Translations under genes and position numbers: made by a program | Part shown: piece after piece, positions 32,001 to 42,984 of the stretch | Position numbering within the stretch: the first letter of the stretch is position 1 | Layout: each line of letters opens with the position of its first letter | Notes under the pieces: model-generated | Database searches by the model: none | What the model was told of the DNA's origin: nothing | The model's input: only the letters and a program-made list of their open reading frames with translations | Assembly: GCA_022414725.1 (NCBI GenBank) | Contig: CM039464.1 | Span: 46,261,481-46,325,480 of the forward strand | Source of the DNA: Microglena sp. YARC | Taxonomy: Eukaryota; Chlorophyta; Chlorophyceae; Chlamydomonadales; Chlamydomonadaceae | Reading direction: 5' to 3' | Length of the DNA: 64,000 nucleotides

Positions 32001-33389
32001 GGTAACTGGAACAGATTTGATGAAAAGAATGACGAGGTCTTCCCAATATTGTTCGGTTTGCCATAGATATCAAGCGAGGGCAGAGGGGATTGTGCGACAG
32101 GAAAATGGGTTTCAGTCTTCGCAAGATTCACTCGCACATCTGTCCACCATACTTGTACTGTCGGCGTCGGGTCTCTCCTCGGAACTGGACCCCTTACGGA
32201 CGAGTTCCAGAGGGTCCTCGTCATTGGTCCTCATGCTGCGCTCCGCCGCTCCTCGCGTGAAGGTTTAAGGTTCCTTTTGCCACGCCACCTACCACGTCTT
32301 CTTTCTTCCTCTCGCACCTTGCTTTACAAATCGCCTTCATCCTGATGCCATTCAAATCTTTGTTTATATCTGTTGATGAGGCTTGAGGCCCTGAATGCTT
32401 TGGCTTGGAAATTATATACATGTCAAATGGGAGGCCTGGCAAACTTCTGAACAGCCCCTCATTCATTGGTGTCAGTAATGGAGAACACTGAAGCACATAA
32501 CATGTTGATGCCATCGACAGGCCATTGTTGACCCAAGAAAAGCCCGCTCCACAACATCCCGGAGGGGTCTCACAACAAATCCTCAAACCATTGCAGTTTT
32601 TCTTTTCAGCTAAACGCAGCAGCTTCTAGGCAGCTCCCCTGACTGGCTATTCAGCCAAAGCTAGTGCAACTTAGTGTGTCTGGAAGCTGACAGAATCCGC
32701 TGTCCAGAACTGTCAAAAAATTGGGGCTTAGCCCAGTGACTGGCTCAGGGAGCTGCCTAGAAGCTGCTACTCGTTGCTAAAAAGAAAAACTATGGTTGTT
32801 CATGATCATCTCGCTCAGCTATTCCTCTCACAATCCCCACTCATGAGGCCCTTAATTTGCTCTCCGGTTCTGATGTCTATGGCTAGAGCCCAAGCACTCA
32901 TTTATGGACAGACCGCAAGCTGAGAGATGGTGTTTACCATCGCAACATTATCTCTTTTCTGCAGCCCTTTTAATCGTCTGATGACTGTGATTGCTTACTT
33001 AGGGGCGCCCTCTTCCAGGGCAAAATCCTGTTGCCTAGGGCTCAAAACATCACATCTTCTCGCTCTATTGCAGTGCAGACTTCCACATTACAATATCACA
33101 TGCAGTGTAGACTTATACATTACGGTATCACATTATAATATCATGTGTAAGTCTACTTACACATTACAATACACCATGCTGCATGTACCCAGGAGCTTTA
33201 CAGTCTATCTCTGAGAAGCATCATGCAAAAATTGAGGGTCCCAGATCTGGATCCAGCACCGAATTGGCAGAAGGAGGCGGAATCTTTGGAGGGATGTTTG
33301 CCGCTGCATCATCCCTTCAATTTCGGATTGCAGGTCTGCGGAAGCGCAAGGGTGTTTTCAAGGCATCTGCCAAAAGAAAAAGCACTTGA
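28966..33389 (+). CDS. Unrecognised protein, four-exon model (about 645 aa)
   Basis: Not recognised. Model: 28966-29076, 29291-29575, 30530-31874, 33193-33389; total 1938 nt, phases closing, GT-AG throughout. Donor 1 is a perfect GTAAGT. The N-terminus is basic and Ser/Gly-rich (MQSQHRSGSRSGAVGKNSGR). Exon 2 is acidic (DLDQEEGWDDMSVLLSESQ). Exon 3 carries a 116-codon tandem duplication (about 30718-31065 and 31066-31407) containing VVKGIIDGVVHDASVATI and DIPSGGTIPQTKDTQAPRLL. The C-terminus is GGGIFGGMFAAASS then basic (LRKRKGVFKASAKRKST*). No membrane segment or known domain is visible; it looks largely disordered. The acceptor of exon 3 (CCAAG|GGA) is the weakest junction, and extra exons between 31875 and 33192 cannot be excluded. 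Confidence 0.7.
29291..29575 (+). CDS. Unrecognised gene, exon 2
   Basis: 95 codons open in the frame set by exon 1; acceptor TTCTCTGCAG, donor AAG|GTGAAT. Confidence 0.75.
30530..31874 (+). CDS. Unrecognised gene, exon 3 with 116-codon duplication
   Basis: Open for about 450 codons with coding-like composition and a tandem duplication that stays in frame (substitutions, one codon lost). The donor CCAG|GTGGGT precedes an in-frame TAG. Confidence 0.75.
32595..32792. mobile_element. MITE family A copy
   Basis: AGTTTTTCTTTTCAGCTAAA ... GTTGCTAAAAAGAAAAACT, in the last intron of the plus-strand gene. Confidence 0.7.
33193..33389 (+). CDS. Unrecognised gene, exon 4 (C-terminus)
   Basis: The acceptor TGTACCCAG completes the split G|GA codon. 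Reads ALQSISEKHHAKIEGPRSGS...ST* and ends at TGA 33387-33389. Confidence 0.65.
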
Positions 33390-33534
33390 TGAATAGGCGA
33401 AAACATTCAACAAGCAGAATTTTCTCCAATTTCGCAACACTTCTTCGAGGGATACTTGTATGTGGTCAAAGTGTGAACAGCTGATGGTGTTATAGCAGTC
33501 AGGCCCCTACACGTGACATCATCTGTATGGTTAT

Positions 33535-34310
33535 ATGTTACAGTCCAGGGTCTGTCAGATATGCTACAGGGACTTGTCCAACCTTGATCGATCAACATGA
33601 ACTCTGCATTACCAGGAGGGGCCAATTGAAAGAATCACTTGACCCTTTTACTATAATATTTTGTATCCCTGGATAGTGCAGACGATTTATACCCCAGACG
33701 TTGAACATTCTGGCTGCTTCTGCCATTGAGTAGTTACTGCGGCCTTACAGTGAAAGCGAGCAACTAAAAGAAATTTGTCAGCACCCTTCAACCCTGTGAT
33801 GAGTATTGAGCCACATCTTCAATACCGTTATGGTATGCCAAAGCATTGAGCTAGTGTAAGAGTTATGAACCTTGTGAGGTGTTTTGTGTTCGTGATATTG
33901 AACAAGAAGTAATGTGTGAAATGTGCGATTGAGTACGCAGTCTGGCCTTATTTGGCCAGGAATAAGAAGCCTGGTGGGAAAGTGGGTGATAAATGATTTT
34001 GATGTGAAAAATGTTATAGCTCCCTGTAGCTCCCTGCTATTTCATAAGAAACTTCTGCAATGACAGACGAGCGCATGCGCATGCATGAGCTATGCTGGGT
34101 TGGTTCAACCAACTAGGCTTGTGAAGTGAGTTTTTGGTATTAAATGTTTTGTACCATAATGCGTGCCAATTGATCCATGTACATTGTTGTTACAGGGGTA
34201 GGCCAAATAGGCTGAAGGGACTCGCCCAACCGTGACAGGAGGGGCTAACACACAAATACACTGATGAACTGAACCCCAAACAAACTGGACTGTAATAATA
34301 ACAACAAAAA
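33535..34310. repeat. Two F4 fragments downstream of the plus-strand gene
   Basis: 33535-33620 and 34140-34300 carry GTCCAGGG..., AGGGACTYGCCCAACC and AACTGAACCCCAAACAAA. Confidence 0.55.
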
Positions 34311-34767
34311 CAGCAACAGCAACAGCAGACTTAGTTCCACTGAACACTACCATACCAATCTTGATACTGGCTACGACCTGCACCCCTATATTGATTGCTT
34401 CTTTGCCACATTGCTTTATTGCTTGCACCCTTTGATTTTGAGGCGGGCTTGCTGAAACCAAGAGATCCTCAGGCTGTCTGTGGAATGAAATATCATTATA
34501 TGCCTGGCCTTATATCAAGACAATAAGCGCAAACTGTACGCGTCCTTCATACTCTGAGGATAGAAAATTCTTTTTGAGAAACTGAAAATTAAACCAGAAT
34601 TTGTTGATGATGACTCCAGCATGAACCTGTTCACGAATCCTGATTCCTTTGAAGGATGATCAGGATAGAAATACCTTGTAAAATGAATTTTAAAATGCAC
34701 GGGGAGGGTAAAGAAGCTGCTAGACCCCAGCTAGACCTCATCACAAAAAGTGTGAAGACACCCTTCT

Positions 34768-34790
34768 GCCCCCCCCCCCCCCCCCCCCCT
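34768..34790. repeat. Poly-C tract
   Basis: Homopolymer C run after AAGACACCCTTCTG. The flank TAGACCTCATCACAAAAAGT is similar to other poly-C borders (for example 22650, CATCACAAAAAAGTGCTGA). Confidence 0.9.
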
Positions 34791-35481
34791 GCCTCCAAAA
34801 CCCGCTCCCGTAAGTATGCGTTCATATTGTTGGCTGTCTTAGCACTTGGCGGTTTTAAAACAAAATTGAACCAAACCACCCTGCGCCCTAACTTTAGCTG
34901 TAATCTAACTCTAGACTGAGCCATAACTTGGCCCAAGTGCCATGCTTTGGTGGTTATATTAAAAAACACGTTCAATATCTCATTCCCAGATATTGATCCC
35001 TCGGCCTAGGCATATATATATACTAACCACGTGGTCAAATAATATATGTGGAGCATCCATCAATTCTGCTGAAACGATCTTACAATTACATTTGAACCGC
35101 TCTGACGGCTTAGCCTTGCATGTTTACTGCTCTGTATAGCAGTGCTCATTGCACGGATATTGGCGGTAGACCCAGTTTTGGCTCTAACCACATGTTGGAC
35201 TACACGCCAACTTCGCAGGGATTTGGCAGTACTCCTGCTGCTAAACGAGCAGCCAACAATCTAGGCACTTACGGTAGTCAGATGGAGTTAGTAGTTGGCT
35301 AACAAATTGCAAGAGTGCTACACTGCGTTGCATGGGATCCTACTTGCAGCTGATCAAGGATGCTAAAGATCTGACAGGCACCTAATAATCAGATCTAATT
35401 ACCTGGTAGTCTACCTCATAAACATAGATAATTACATTGTCCTCAGCGGGCCACGATAGATAAGATAAAGGTTTATATGGA

Positions 35482-35650
35482 CCAATCATTCCCAGATCTC
35501 TACAACTTGGAATACCAATCATTCCCAGATCTCTACAACTTGGAATACCAATCATTCCCAGATCTCTACAACTTAGAATACCAATCATTCCCAGATCTCT
35601 ACAACTTGGAATACCAATTATTCCCAGATCTCTACAACTTGGAATACGCC
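35482..35650. repeat. 33-bp tandem repeat, five copies
   Basis: AATACCAATCATTCCCAGAT + CTCTACAACTTGG, nearly perfect, immediately 3' of the candidate terminal exon at 35658-35775. Confidence 0.95.
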
Positions 35651-35657
35651 GCAGCAT

Positions 35658-35775
35658 CTACAGTCCCTCAAGGAAAAGGTCCGCTTCATCATCATTCATC
35701 AGAGGAGGCATGTCATCAAAATCAATATCAGCCGATGCGGCACCTGCCGAGTTCTCGTCAGACTCATCGCTCTCA
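35658..35775 (-). CDS. Candidate terminal exon with acidic C-terminus
   Basis: Acceptor TTCACACATTCAG, then 38 codons ESDESDENSAGAASADIDFD, DMPPLMNDDEADLFLEGL and TAG. The composition and codon order look coding. It may be the last exon of the minus-strand gene at 44760-57447, but it needs a 2-nt incoming phase and intervening exons. Not recognised. Confidence 0.45.
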
Positions 35776-35844
35776 CTGAATGTGTGAAGAGATTGGATAT
35801 TTTGATAATCATGCTAATTTTTCTTAACGTGCACATTTCCCCTG

Positions 35845-36050
35845 GTTACTAATTTACTTCCTGAGACGGCGAGCAGCCAAATTGCTGGCTGGAGCTTTGT
35901 AAGCAAGTTCAAGTTCATCGCTCTCACAAAGGGGGAGGAGGAGCTGCCGCGACTGTTGCTGCTCGCTCTCACAAAGAGCAGTGAAATCGCTGGCTGGAGC
36001 TATGTAACCTTGTTCGGGCAGCTGCAAGGTGGAGGGGGGACAACACCAGT
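35845..36050. repeat. Dispersed repeat (GGCGAGCAGCC... family), with internal duplication
   Basis: ACGGCGAGCAGCCAAATTGC + TGGCTGGAGCTTTGTAAG recurs at 40655-40710 and 61520-61575. A GTTCATCGCTCTCACAAAG piece is duplicated within it. Confidence 0.55.
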
Positions 36051-36679
36051 TCATGCTTCAACAAAAGCGACGAGGTAGTCGAGGACAAAGAGGAGGAGAT
36101 AGCAGATGGTTGGATCGGCGGTATACATGAAAGGCTACCAACTACCAGGCTTTCATTTCACATTTCCCTGTCGAATTAAGCCCTAAGCAACTTATGGCCT
36201 CAGTTACGAATTCATCGATTGGAAACACTTTGGGAAGGTGTTGGGAAGGTCAAGGGAGATGGAGTTCAGCTAGGTGCTGGGCCCCCTTTTAAGCCAGATA
36301 GGTGCTAGGCCAGCTAGGTGCTGAGCCCTCTCAGTCACCCTGTAAGCTACACAGCCACTCAGCTGATGAAACTGCAGAACCGGAACAGATTATTGTCGGC
36401 CTTGCCACAACTCTCTATCAGAACTGGACAGTGCATACCGCAAGGGACTCAACAGAAAGTTGTGGGCAAACGAATGGTGGGATTTTTGGGCTGCGCAGTG
36501 AAAATTGGCAATACCGCAATACCGACCGGTTTGTCGTACTCTGCCGTGAGCACTCTGCAGTCTCCTTGACCATGTAAACACACCATGTCATGCGCGTAAC
36601 ACCTTCAAAATGTACCATGAAGATTCTGATGACAAACCTCACAGTACATTATGGCCGCGATTGTAATCGAATTACGCAC

Positions 36680-37440
36680 GTGACAGTTGGGCACGGATCG
36701 GTTGGGCAAGCCCCTTCAACGGTCTACATGACAAGAGGGCCTAAAACGAAAAAGAACTGATGAACTGAACCCCAACCGATCGTTCTACTGATGAACTGAA
36801 CCCAACCGATCGTTCTACTGATGGGGACCCTGAGCTCGTGCTACAGCGACAATTTAATTCTACGATTAATCCAATTAAGCGAAACTCGCACGGAGGCAAG
36901 AATGCAGATTCCGGGGCGAGCTCCTCTTAAGAGTCACCATCCTGAGTAATGGTAGGTATCGAAGGCACGATTGTAAACAAATGTTAGCTTGGACATGGGG
37001 CAGGGCACCACGTTGGGCCATCGAGAAGACGTCTTCTGTATAGAGCAGGGAAAGACGACTGTCGACCAGACGACCCCAGACGACTGTGCTGCATCCTAAT
37101 AAGTAAGACTCACACGGAGGAGGAGTTACCACCCTGAGTAATGGCAGATACCGCAGGCAAGATGGTCAACACATGTTAGGTTGGGCATGGGGCAGGGCAA
37201 CAGAGCTTTATCCTCCTATTCAGACCACCAGAGCTGGTCTGATCATCCATTGGGCAATCGAGATAATGTCTTCTGTATAAAGCAGCGGATAACGACTGTC
37301 GACCAGACGACCACAGTCGACTGTGCTGCATCCAAATAAGTGAAACTCGCACGGAGGCAAGAATCCCAATTGGGGGTATACTACCAAGACAATGTTGCTC
37401 CAATCTTTCATGAACTCCCATCATTGACTATGGAGGTGTA
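36680..37440. repeat. F4 copies, partly tandem
   Basis: CGAAACTCGCACGGAGGCAA at about 36880, 37100 (variant) and 37345; CGACTGTCGACCAGACGACC at 37050 and 37300; GGGCAGGGCA plus AGCTTTATCCTCCTATTCAG shared with 1720-1760. Confidence 0.6.
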
Positions 37441-37501
37441 CTGCACCGCTCTATCTAGCAGTACACCTCCATAGTGCGTTACCTATCCAAGACCTTCCAG
37501 G

Positions 37502-37713
37502 GTCACGACCAGGGTACTTCCAAGCGCGCGTTTTTGCGCGCTGGCGCGCTGCCTTTTTGAGCCCCACCGCGCGTTTTGCGCAGTTTTTTGCACCCCCCTG
37601 TGGGCGCAGCGCGCAGTTTTTGCGCTTTTTGCACTACAAAGCGCTGACCAATTTGACGTTTGTGCCCTATAAGCGCTGACTAATTCGACAAAATGTAGTA
37701 CCCTGGTCACGAG
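37502..37713. mobile_element. hAT-like MITE family E with near-perfect 8-bp duplication
   Basis: The element at 37510-37705 has CAGGGTACTTCC and GTAGTACCCTG ends. Flanks GTCACGAC and GTCACGAG differ at one base. The interior is GCGCGC-rich. Confidence 0.8.
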
Positions 37714-37775
37714 CGATCATATCATTCACAGATACAGCTGCGATCACGAAACGAGGACTTTTCTGTTTCTGTGTT

Positions 37776-37921
37776 TTTGGTGCAACGCGTCGCCATTCCG
37801 TTCCTACATGGGGACGCATAGGCCCGGCTGCTCATTTTGCTGGGTTTTGCAGGCACCGAGTTGTACCGGGGTCGCACCGCGTCGCTCAATTTGCGACGCG
37901 TCGCATGAAAAAAGTGTTATT
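37776..37921. repeat. Family G copy
   Basis: TTTGGTGCAACGCGTCGCCA ... GCGACGCGTCGCATGAAAAA, the most complete copy, with inverted ends. Confidence 0.5.
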
Positions 37922-38057
37922 TTCTCCCATACTTCCACTGTAACTAATTAAGGTCTTCCATATTTTGTTTTTCATATTTCCACTTTACTTAATCAAGGTT
38001 CGAAACCTGCCACTCCCCGGTTTCCGCGGCTATCATGCGGGGGGAAGTATTGTCTAC

Positions 38058-38138
38058 GGTAAGATGCCAAATTGCCAGCTTGAAGAACCTTTGTAAGTCA
38101 TCCACAAGTCTTCTTATTAATGAAGGTTTCGTATACCC
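38058..38138 (-). CDS. Candidate exon (27 codons)
   Basis: Acceptor CACCTGGTGCAG, donor ACC|GTAGAC, phase 0-0: GYTKPSLIRRLVDDLQRFFK + LAIWHLT. The other two frames contain stops. Chains in phase with 38206-38237. Possible exon of the minus-strand gene ending its visible part at 44760. Confidence 0.3.
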
Positions 38139-38205
38139 CTGCACCAGGTGCATCTTCAACATCACCGCAATATTGCCACACACACACGCACCAGGGCAGA
38201 CTCAC

Positions 38206-38237
38206 CGCCAGTTGAGTCAGACATCCCCATCCAGTTG
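38206..38237 (-). CDS. Candidate 32-nt microexon
   Basis: Acceptor CACTGCAG, donor GCG|GTGAGT. Takes the 1-nt overhang left by the exon at 44760 (G|CA) and exits in phase 0. A chance match is possible. Confidence 0.25.
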
Positions 38238-38359
38238 CTGCAGTGCACGCAACACCCACACCAACCACACACCCCCACCCAACGACACACTACCGCACCC
38301 AACCACACACCCACACCCTAGTGTAGACTCCAGCAGAGGGAGGTCGCCAAACCCGGTTC

Positions 38360-38935
38360 AAGGGTTCGACCCCAACCTAGTCAATGTTTGTTTGGTCGAG
38401 GGTCGGTATGCTAAGTGCGCCTACTCTTTTGTAGGAGTCGCAACGCCATTCAAACTGAATCCTTGGTGTCGCTGGTTTGTGTAGGGAGACCCACCTCCTG
38501 GGGTAAACATCCTTTCACAACTAAAAAAAAAACTAAGCCAGCGCTGCATTATGATGTTTCCCCTGTGAACCAATTGAGGAAATACCCATTCGACAAGCTC
38601 TGAAGGTTTCAGTGCCAGCTTGCTAGTAACCACTTGACCACCATGTGAATGTTCGTTTGGTCGTGGATTGGTATCTCTCACTAACCCTACATGCGCCTAC
38701 TTTGCATATTGTAGGAGTGGCACCACCATTCGAACTGAATCCTCCGTGTCACTGGTTTGTCTCGGGAGACCCACCTCCTGGGGTGAAAGTCCTTTCACAA
38801 CTAAAAACAAAAAATGCCAGCTCTGCATTATGATGTTTCCCCTGTGAACCAATTGAGGAAATACCCATTCGACAAGCTCTGAAGGTTTCAGTGCCACCTT
38901 GCTAGTAACCACTTGACCCCCATGCAATCAATCCA
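38360..38935. repeat. Two copies of a dispersed repeat (GTAGGAGTSGCAACRCC family)
   Basis: 38400-38640 and 38655-38925 share CAAACTGAATCC / GAACTGAATCC, GGGAGACCCACCTCCTGGGG and GAACCAATTGAGGAAATACC. A third partial copy is at 46030-46130. Confidence 0.75.
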
Positions 38936-39129
38936 AGAGCTATCAAGCCAGATCTTCCACTCATTAGTGGTGGTTCCCAAGTACCAGGTCTTGCAATTTC
39001 CTGTCACACTCCATGAATTCCTTGCAATTTCCTTGCAATTTCCTGGAACTCTCCATGACTTATTATCCATGAGTTCTCATTCCTGCCACATTCCATGAAC
39101 TCTTGTTCATTAATTCTTATGTCCAGCAC

Positions 39130-39211
39130 TGATGAGATAGTTGGGCTTGGCCCAACAGCTGGCTCAGGGAGCTGCCTAAAAGCTGCAGCGCATAGCCGAA
39201 AAGAAAAACAG
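39130..39211. mobile_element. MITE family A, right half
   Basis: GGCTTGGCCCAACAGCTGGC ... AGCGCATAGCCGAAAAGAAA. Confidence 0.6.
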
Positions 39212-39324
39212 CGAGCGACAAGTACCAGAGCCCGCTCACCCAAGGTGTATCCTGATCAGAACACCAGCACATGCCATAACAACCTCCTCAAAAATTCACA
39301 CGCATAAGATTCGGATCTCTTGAA

Positions 39325-39925
39325 GGTGCTACTTGCAGCATTGATGCTGCATTATGCATCGTATTTAGGGGGTGCTCCGTTAGAGCCCTTTGGGGTTGCT
39401 TTTTGGGCCCCAAAGTTACTAGAAGCAACCTTAAGGCTACTAGGAGCACCATGGTTGACACTGGTTTCTTTCCCGAGGCCGCCAGTTGGGCCTGATTGCA
39501 ATCAGTATTTTTGTAAGGAAATAAACCAGTGTCTTTATGGAGCATCTGAGTAGCCTGAGGGGTGCTACTAACCAGGGAACTACACGGCGCGCTCTATTGC
39601 GAGCTAGCGCGCAAGGTTTTGGAGCCCGACTGCGCGACTGACGCAATTTCGTAACCCCACTCTGGGCGCAGCGCGCAGATTTCCGTTTTCAGTTGAGTCA
39701 AAAGCGCAACCCAAAACGACAAAGTGAAGGACCCTGCTACTATCTGGTTTGAACCTAAGTGAATCTGTCGACTGCATTGGGGTTGCTCTATGGGTTCAAA
39801 ATGTTACTAGGAGCACCATTGTGCTACATGAAGACACTGATTTATTTCAGTAGGCTGCCAATTAGGCCTCCTTGCAACCAAACGTTTTTCTAAGGAAATA
39901 AACCAGTGTCTGTACGTAGCACCAC
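39325..39925. repeat. Two palindromic repeat copies (family H) around a hAT-like MITE
   Basis: 39325-39555 and 39783-39925 share CTAGGAGCACCATGGTTG/CTAGGAGCACCATTGTG and AAGGAAATAAACCAGTGTCT; also seen at 10690-10790. The family E element at 39573-39736 lies between them. Confidence 0.55.
39565..39744. mobile_element. hAT-like MITE family E, third copy
   Basis: Element 39573-39736 (CAGGGAACTACACGG ... GAAGGACCCTG). Flanks CTACTAAC and CTACTATC match at 7 of 8 bases. Confidence 0.75.
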
Positions 39926-39954
39926 TGTTTTGCGGAGATTATCTATAGCTTTTC

Positions 39955-40136
39955 TTTTCAGCTACGAGCAGCAGCTTCGAGACAGCTCCCTGAGCCAGCC
40001 ACTTGGCGAAGCCCCAAGATTTCAACAGCATTGAAAGATGATTGTGTCAGCTTCAAGATGCACTTTGTTGCCAAATGTTTGGCCGGGTAGCAAGCCAGGG
40101 GAGCAGCCTAGAAGCTGCTTCTGGTAGCTGGAAATA
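39955..40136. mobile_element. MITE family A copy
   Basis: TAGCTTTTCTTTTCAGCTAC ... GGTAGCTGGAAATAAAAACTA, with the long arm GAGCAGCAGCTTC. Confidence 0.75.
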
Positions 40137-40179
40137 AAAACTACGGGCTTGTTGCATCGAACCACATGCTCCATCGCAT

Positions 40180-40460
40180 ATATTTACCACAGGCAATTCC
40201 TTTGATAATGATGATTCCAAAATTAGCCATCGTCTCATCAGGTGTCCTATAGTACTAACTGGCAATTCATTTGATGATTATGATGATGAGTCCAAAAGTT
40301 GCCATCGTCCTACCAGGGATCCTATAGTGCTTACTGGCAATTCCTCTGATGATAATGATTCCAAATGTTGCCATCGTCTTATCACGCGTCCTATAGTTCT
40401 AACTGGCAATTCCTTTGATGATGATGATTCCAAAAGTTTCCATCGTCTTATCAGGCGTTC
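40180..40460. repeat. 61-bp tandem repeat
   Basis: About five units of CTGGCAATTCCTTTGATGAT + GATGATTCCAAAAGTTGCCA + TCGTCTTATCAGG, diverged. Confidence 0.9.
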
Positions 40461-40830
40461 TATATTACTTACTGATTTCAACCTAAGCGAATCTGTTGAT
40501 TGCACCAACAACCTGGTCCATCGCAACATTACGAACAGGAACGCTAATGCCTCAAGTAGTAGAGAACCTCTTAACTGTTCCACTGACCACGTCCCTTATC
40601 TTTGCGCCCGCTTTGTATTTCTTCGCGGGGACAGTATTGTTTTCACTGCGGGCAGCGGCAGACGGCGGGCAGCCAAATTGATGGCTGAAGCTACGTAACC
40701 AAGTTCAAGTCAAACCTTCGAAGCATTGCGCAATACCTTTCTGTGCACACCGAAGTCTAGGGCAACGGCTGCACAGATGGGTAGTTATCCACCTGTACGT
40801 TTGCCCTCTTCCTGTGGAGGTAGACATCAT

Positions 40831-41027
40831 AGCTTTCTTTCCAGCAACGATCAGCAGCTTCTAGGCAGCTCCCCGGATTGGCTGGTCAGCCAAGCCTGAT
40901 GCAACCGTGTACACCTTGAAGCTGACACAACCACCTTTCCTGAATGGTTGCCATCTTGGGGCTTGGCCCAGTGGCTGGCTCAGGGAGCTGCCTAGGCGCT
41001 GCTGCTCATAGCTGAAAAGAAAAGCTA
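40831..41027. mobile_element. MITE family A copy
   Basis: TAGCTTTCTTTCCAGCAACG ... CTCATAGCTGAAAAGAAAAGCTA. Confidence 0.75.
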
Positions 41028-41154
41028 CGGTAGATTTTCAAGTTCTACACCATATCTAAAATTATCTCCCGTTCAACATATGCCCCCACCGCCATATTCC
41101 CCCACCCAAAGCAATTCCAACTTTGTATCGTTCCTTTTCCGAGGCGAGCCCAAG

Positions 41155-41995
41155 TATTTCAATCTTTCAACCAAGAGAGAGAATACTTCAACCAAGGGAG
41201 AGAATATTTCAACTAAGAGAGAAAATCTTTCAACCAAGAAAGAGAATCTTTCAACCAAGAGAGAGAATACTTCAACCAAGGGAGAGAATATTTCAACTAA
41301 GAGAGAAAATCTTTCAACCAAGAAAGAGAATCTTTCAACCAAGAGAGAGAATACTTCAACCAAGGGAGAGAATATTTCAACTAAGAGAGAAAATCTTTCA
41401 ACCAAGAAAGAGAATCTTTCAACCAAGAGAGAGAATACTTCAACCAAGGGAGAGAACCTTTCAACCAAGGTAGAGAACCTTTCAACCAAGAAAGAGAATA
41501 TTTCAACCGAGGGAGAGAATCTTTCAACCAAGGTAGAGAATCTTTCAAACAAGAGAGAGAATCTTTCAACCGAGGGAGAGAATCTTTCAACCAAGGTAGA
41601 GAATCTTTCAACAATGGGAGAGAATCTTTCAAACAAGAGAGAGAATCTTTCAACCGAGGGAGAGAATCTTCCAACCAAGGTAGAGAATCTTTCAACAATG
41701 GGAGAGAATCTTTCAAACAAGAGAGAGAATCTTTCAACCAAGGGAGAGAATCTTCCAACCAAGGTAGAGAATCTTTCAACAATGGGAGAGAATCTTTCAA
41801 CCAAGAGAGAGAAACTTTCAACCAAGGGAGGAAATCTTTCTGCCAAGAGAGAGAAACGCGCCGCCACGAAAGATAATCTTTCAACCAAGAGGGAGAAACT
41901 TTCAACCAAGGGAGAAAATCTTTCAACCAAGGGAGGAATATTTCAACCAAGGTAGAGAATATTTCAACCAAGAAAGAGAATCTTGCAACCAAGAG
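41155..41995. repeat. 21-bp minisatellite, about 40 units
   Basis: CTTTCAACCAAGAGAGAGAA + T and variants. Since 21 is a multiple of 3, plus-strand NLSTKRE and minus-strand FSLLVER heptads stay open for more than 280 codons. No splice signals, start context or conserved flank support a gene. Confidence 0.95.
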
Positions 41996-42054
41996 AGAGA
42001 AACGCGTCGCCATGAACATGATAAATCTCAAGGTGTCACCGATGGACCACACTG

Positions 42055-42388
42055 CTTCCTTTTTGGGATATTCACAGCAGCTTCTAGACAGCTCCCTTTA
42101 CTTGTCCTTGGGCAAAGCCAGAAGCTAGCTAGTGCATCTGAAAGCCAAACCAAGCCAAGCCAAACCTGAGGCTAGCCAGTGCATCTGAAAGCCAAGCCAA
42201 ACCAAGCCAAACCTGAGGCTAGCCAGTGCATCTGAAAGCCAAGCCAAACCAAGCCAAACCTGAGGCTAGCCAGTGCATCTGAAAGCCAACATGACAGGCA
42301 TTCCAATGCAGCTGAAAGTTTTTGTCTTCACACAGTTCAGGCAAAGGGAGCTTTCTGGAAGCTGCCATGCATAGCCCAAAAAAGAATC
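42055..42388. mobile_element. MITE family A' copy containing a 47-57-bp tandem expansion
   Basis: Arms GGGATATTCACAGCAGCTTC and GGAAGCTGCCATGCATAGCC. The middle holds three units of AGCCAAACCTGAGGCTAGCC at 42137-42285. Confidence 0.6.
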
Positions 42389-42389
42389 A

Positions 42390-42620
42390 ATGCTGGCCAA
42401 CGAAGGAGCTACATGGAGCGGGACGTCCATTCCCAAGAGCACACATGCGCTCACACTTAAGGAGGTGATCAAGACCAATGAAGGACCTACAGGGAGCGAG
42501 ACGTCCATTCCCAAGAGCACACATGCGCTCACATTTGAGGAGGTGATCAAGACCAATGAAGGACCTACAGGGAGCGAGGCGTCCATTCCCAAGAGCACAC
42601 ATGCCCTCACATTTGAAGAG
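42390..42620. repeat. 78-81-bp tandem repeat, three copies
   Basis: GACCAATGAAGGACCTACAG + GGAGCGAGACGTCCATTCCC + AAGAGCACACATGCGCTCAC. Open on both strands. Confidence 0.9.
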
Positions 42621-42814
42621 GATAGCTGTCGGACAAGCCCAACTCTCCGGGCTTGTCATTTCGGGACCTGCCAACTAGGGGCAACCAGGCCCCCACCCTA
42701 ACCCCTGGACTCGGAGCTGAGCGGACCCTGGATAAAACCTGTTGGTCAAGTAAACACAAATTAAGTCAGGGGTCACCAGTTGTTTTTTCTTTAGTACCTA
42801 TACGGACCTTTGTT

Positions 42815-42850
42815 AGGGTTTAGGGTTTAGGGTTTAGGGTTTAGGGTTTT
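42815..42850. repeat. Interstitial TTTAGGG tract
   Basis: GTTAGGGTTTAGGGTTTAGG continuing for about 4.5 units, flanked by two copies of TTTCTTTAGTACCTA.ACGGACCTTTGTTAGG, one on each side. Confidence 0.85.
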
Positions 42851-42984
42851 CTTTAGTACCTAAACGGACCTTTGTTAGGAAATTCTAGTTAGCGGGCTTA
42901 CGGCCCTTGGGGGCTAAGGCCCCGAATTCCTTGTGCGTTACACGAGCAACTTCCCAACTGCCACCCGGGTCCCCCTGCGAATTA

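Noticed and set aside
34420..34490. Possible terminal exon (minus) reading SLRISWFQQARLKIKGCKQ*
   Set aside because: A second frame of the same stretch is equally open and the link to any gene would need a 10-kb intron; evidence too thin.
36302..36577. Plus-strand frame of 91 codons (LGQLGAEPSQSPCKLHSHSA...)
   Set aside because: No splice signals or recognisable motif, other frames equally open; not supported as a gene.
41080..41955. Long open frames on both strands (NLSTKRE heptads and FSLLVER heptads)
   Set aside because: Product of a 21-bp minisatellite; unit length divisible by three keeps frames open. No splice sites, no conserved flank.
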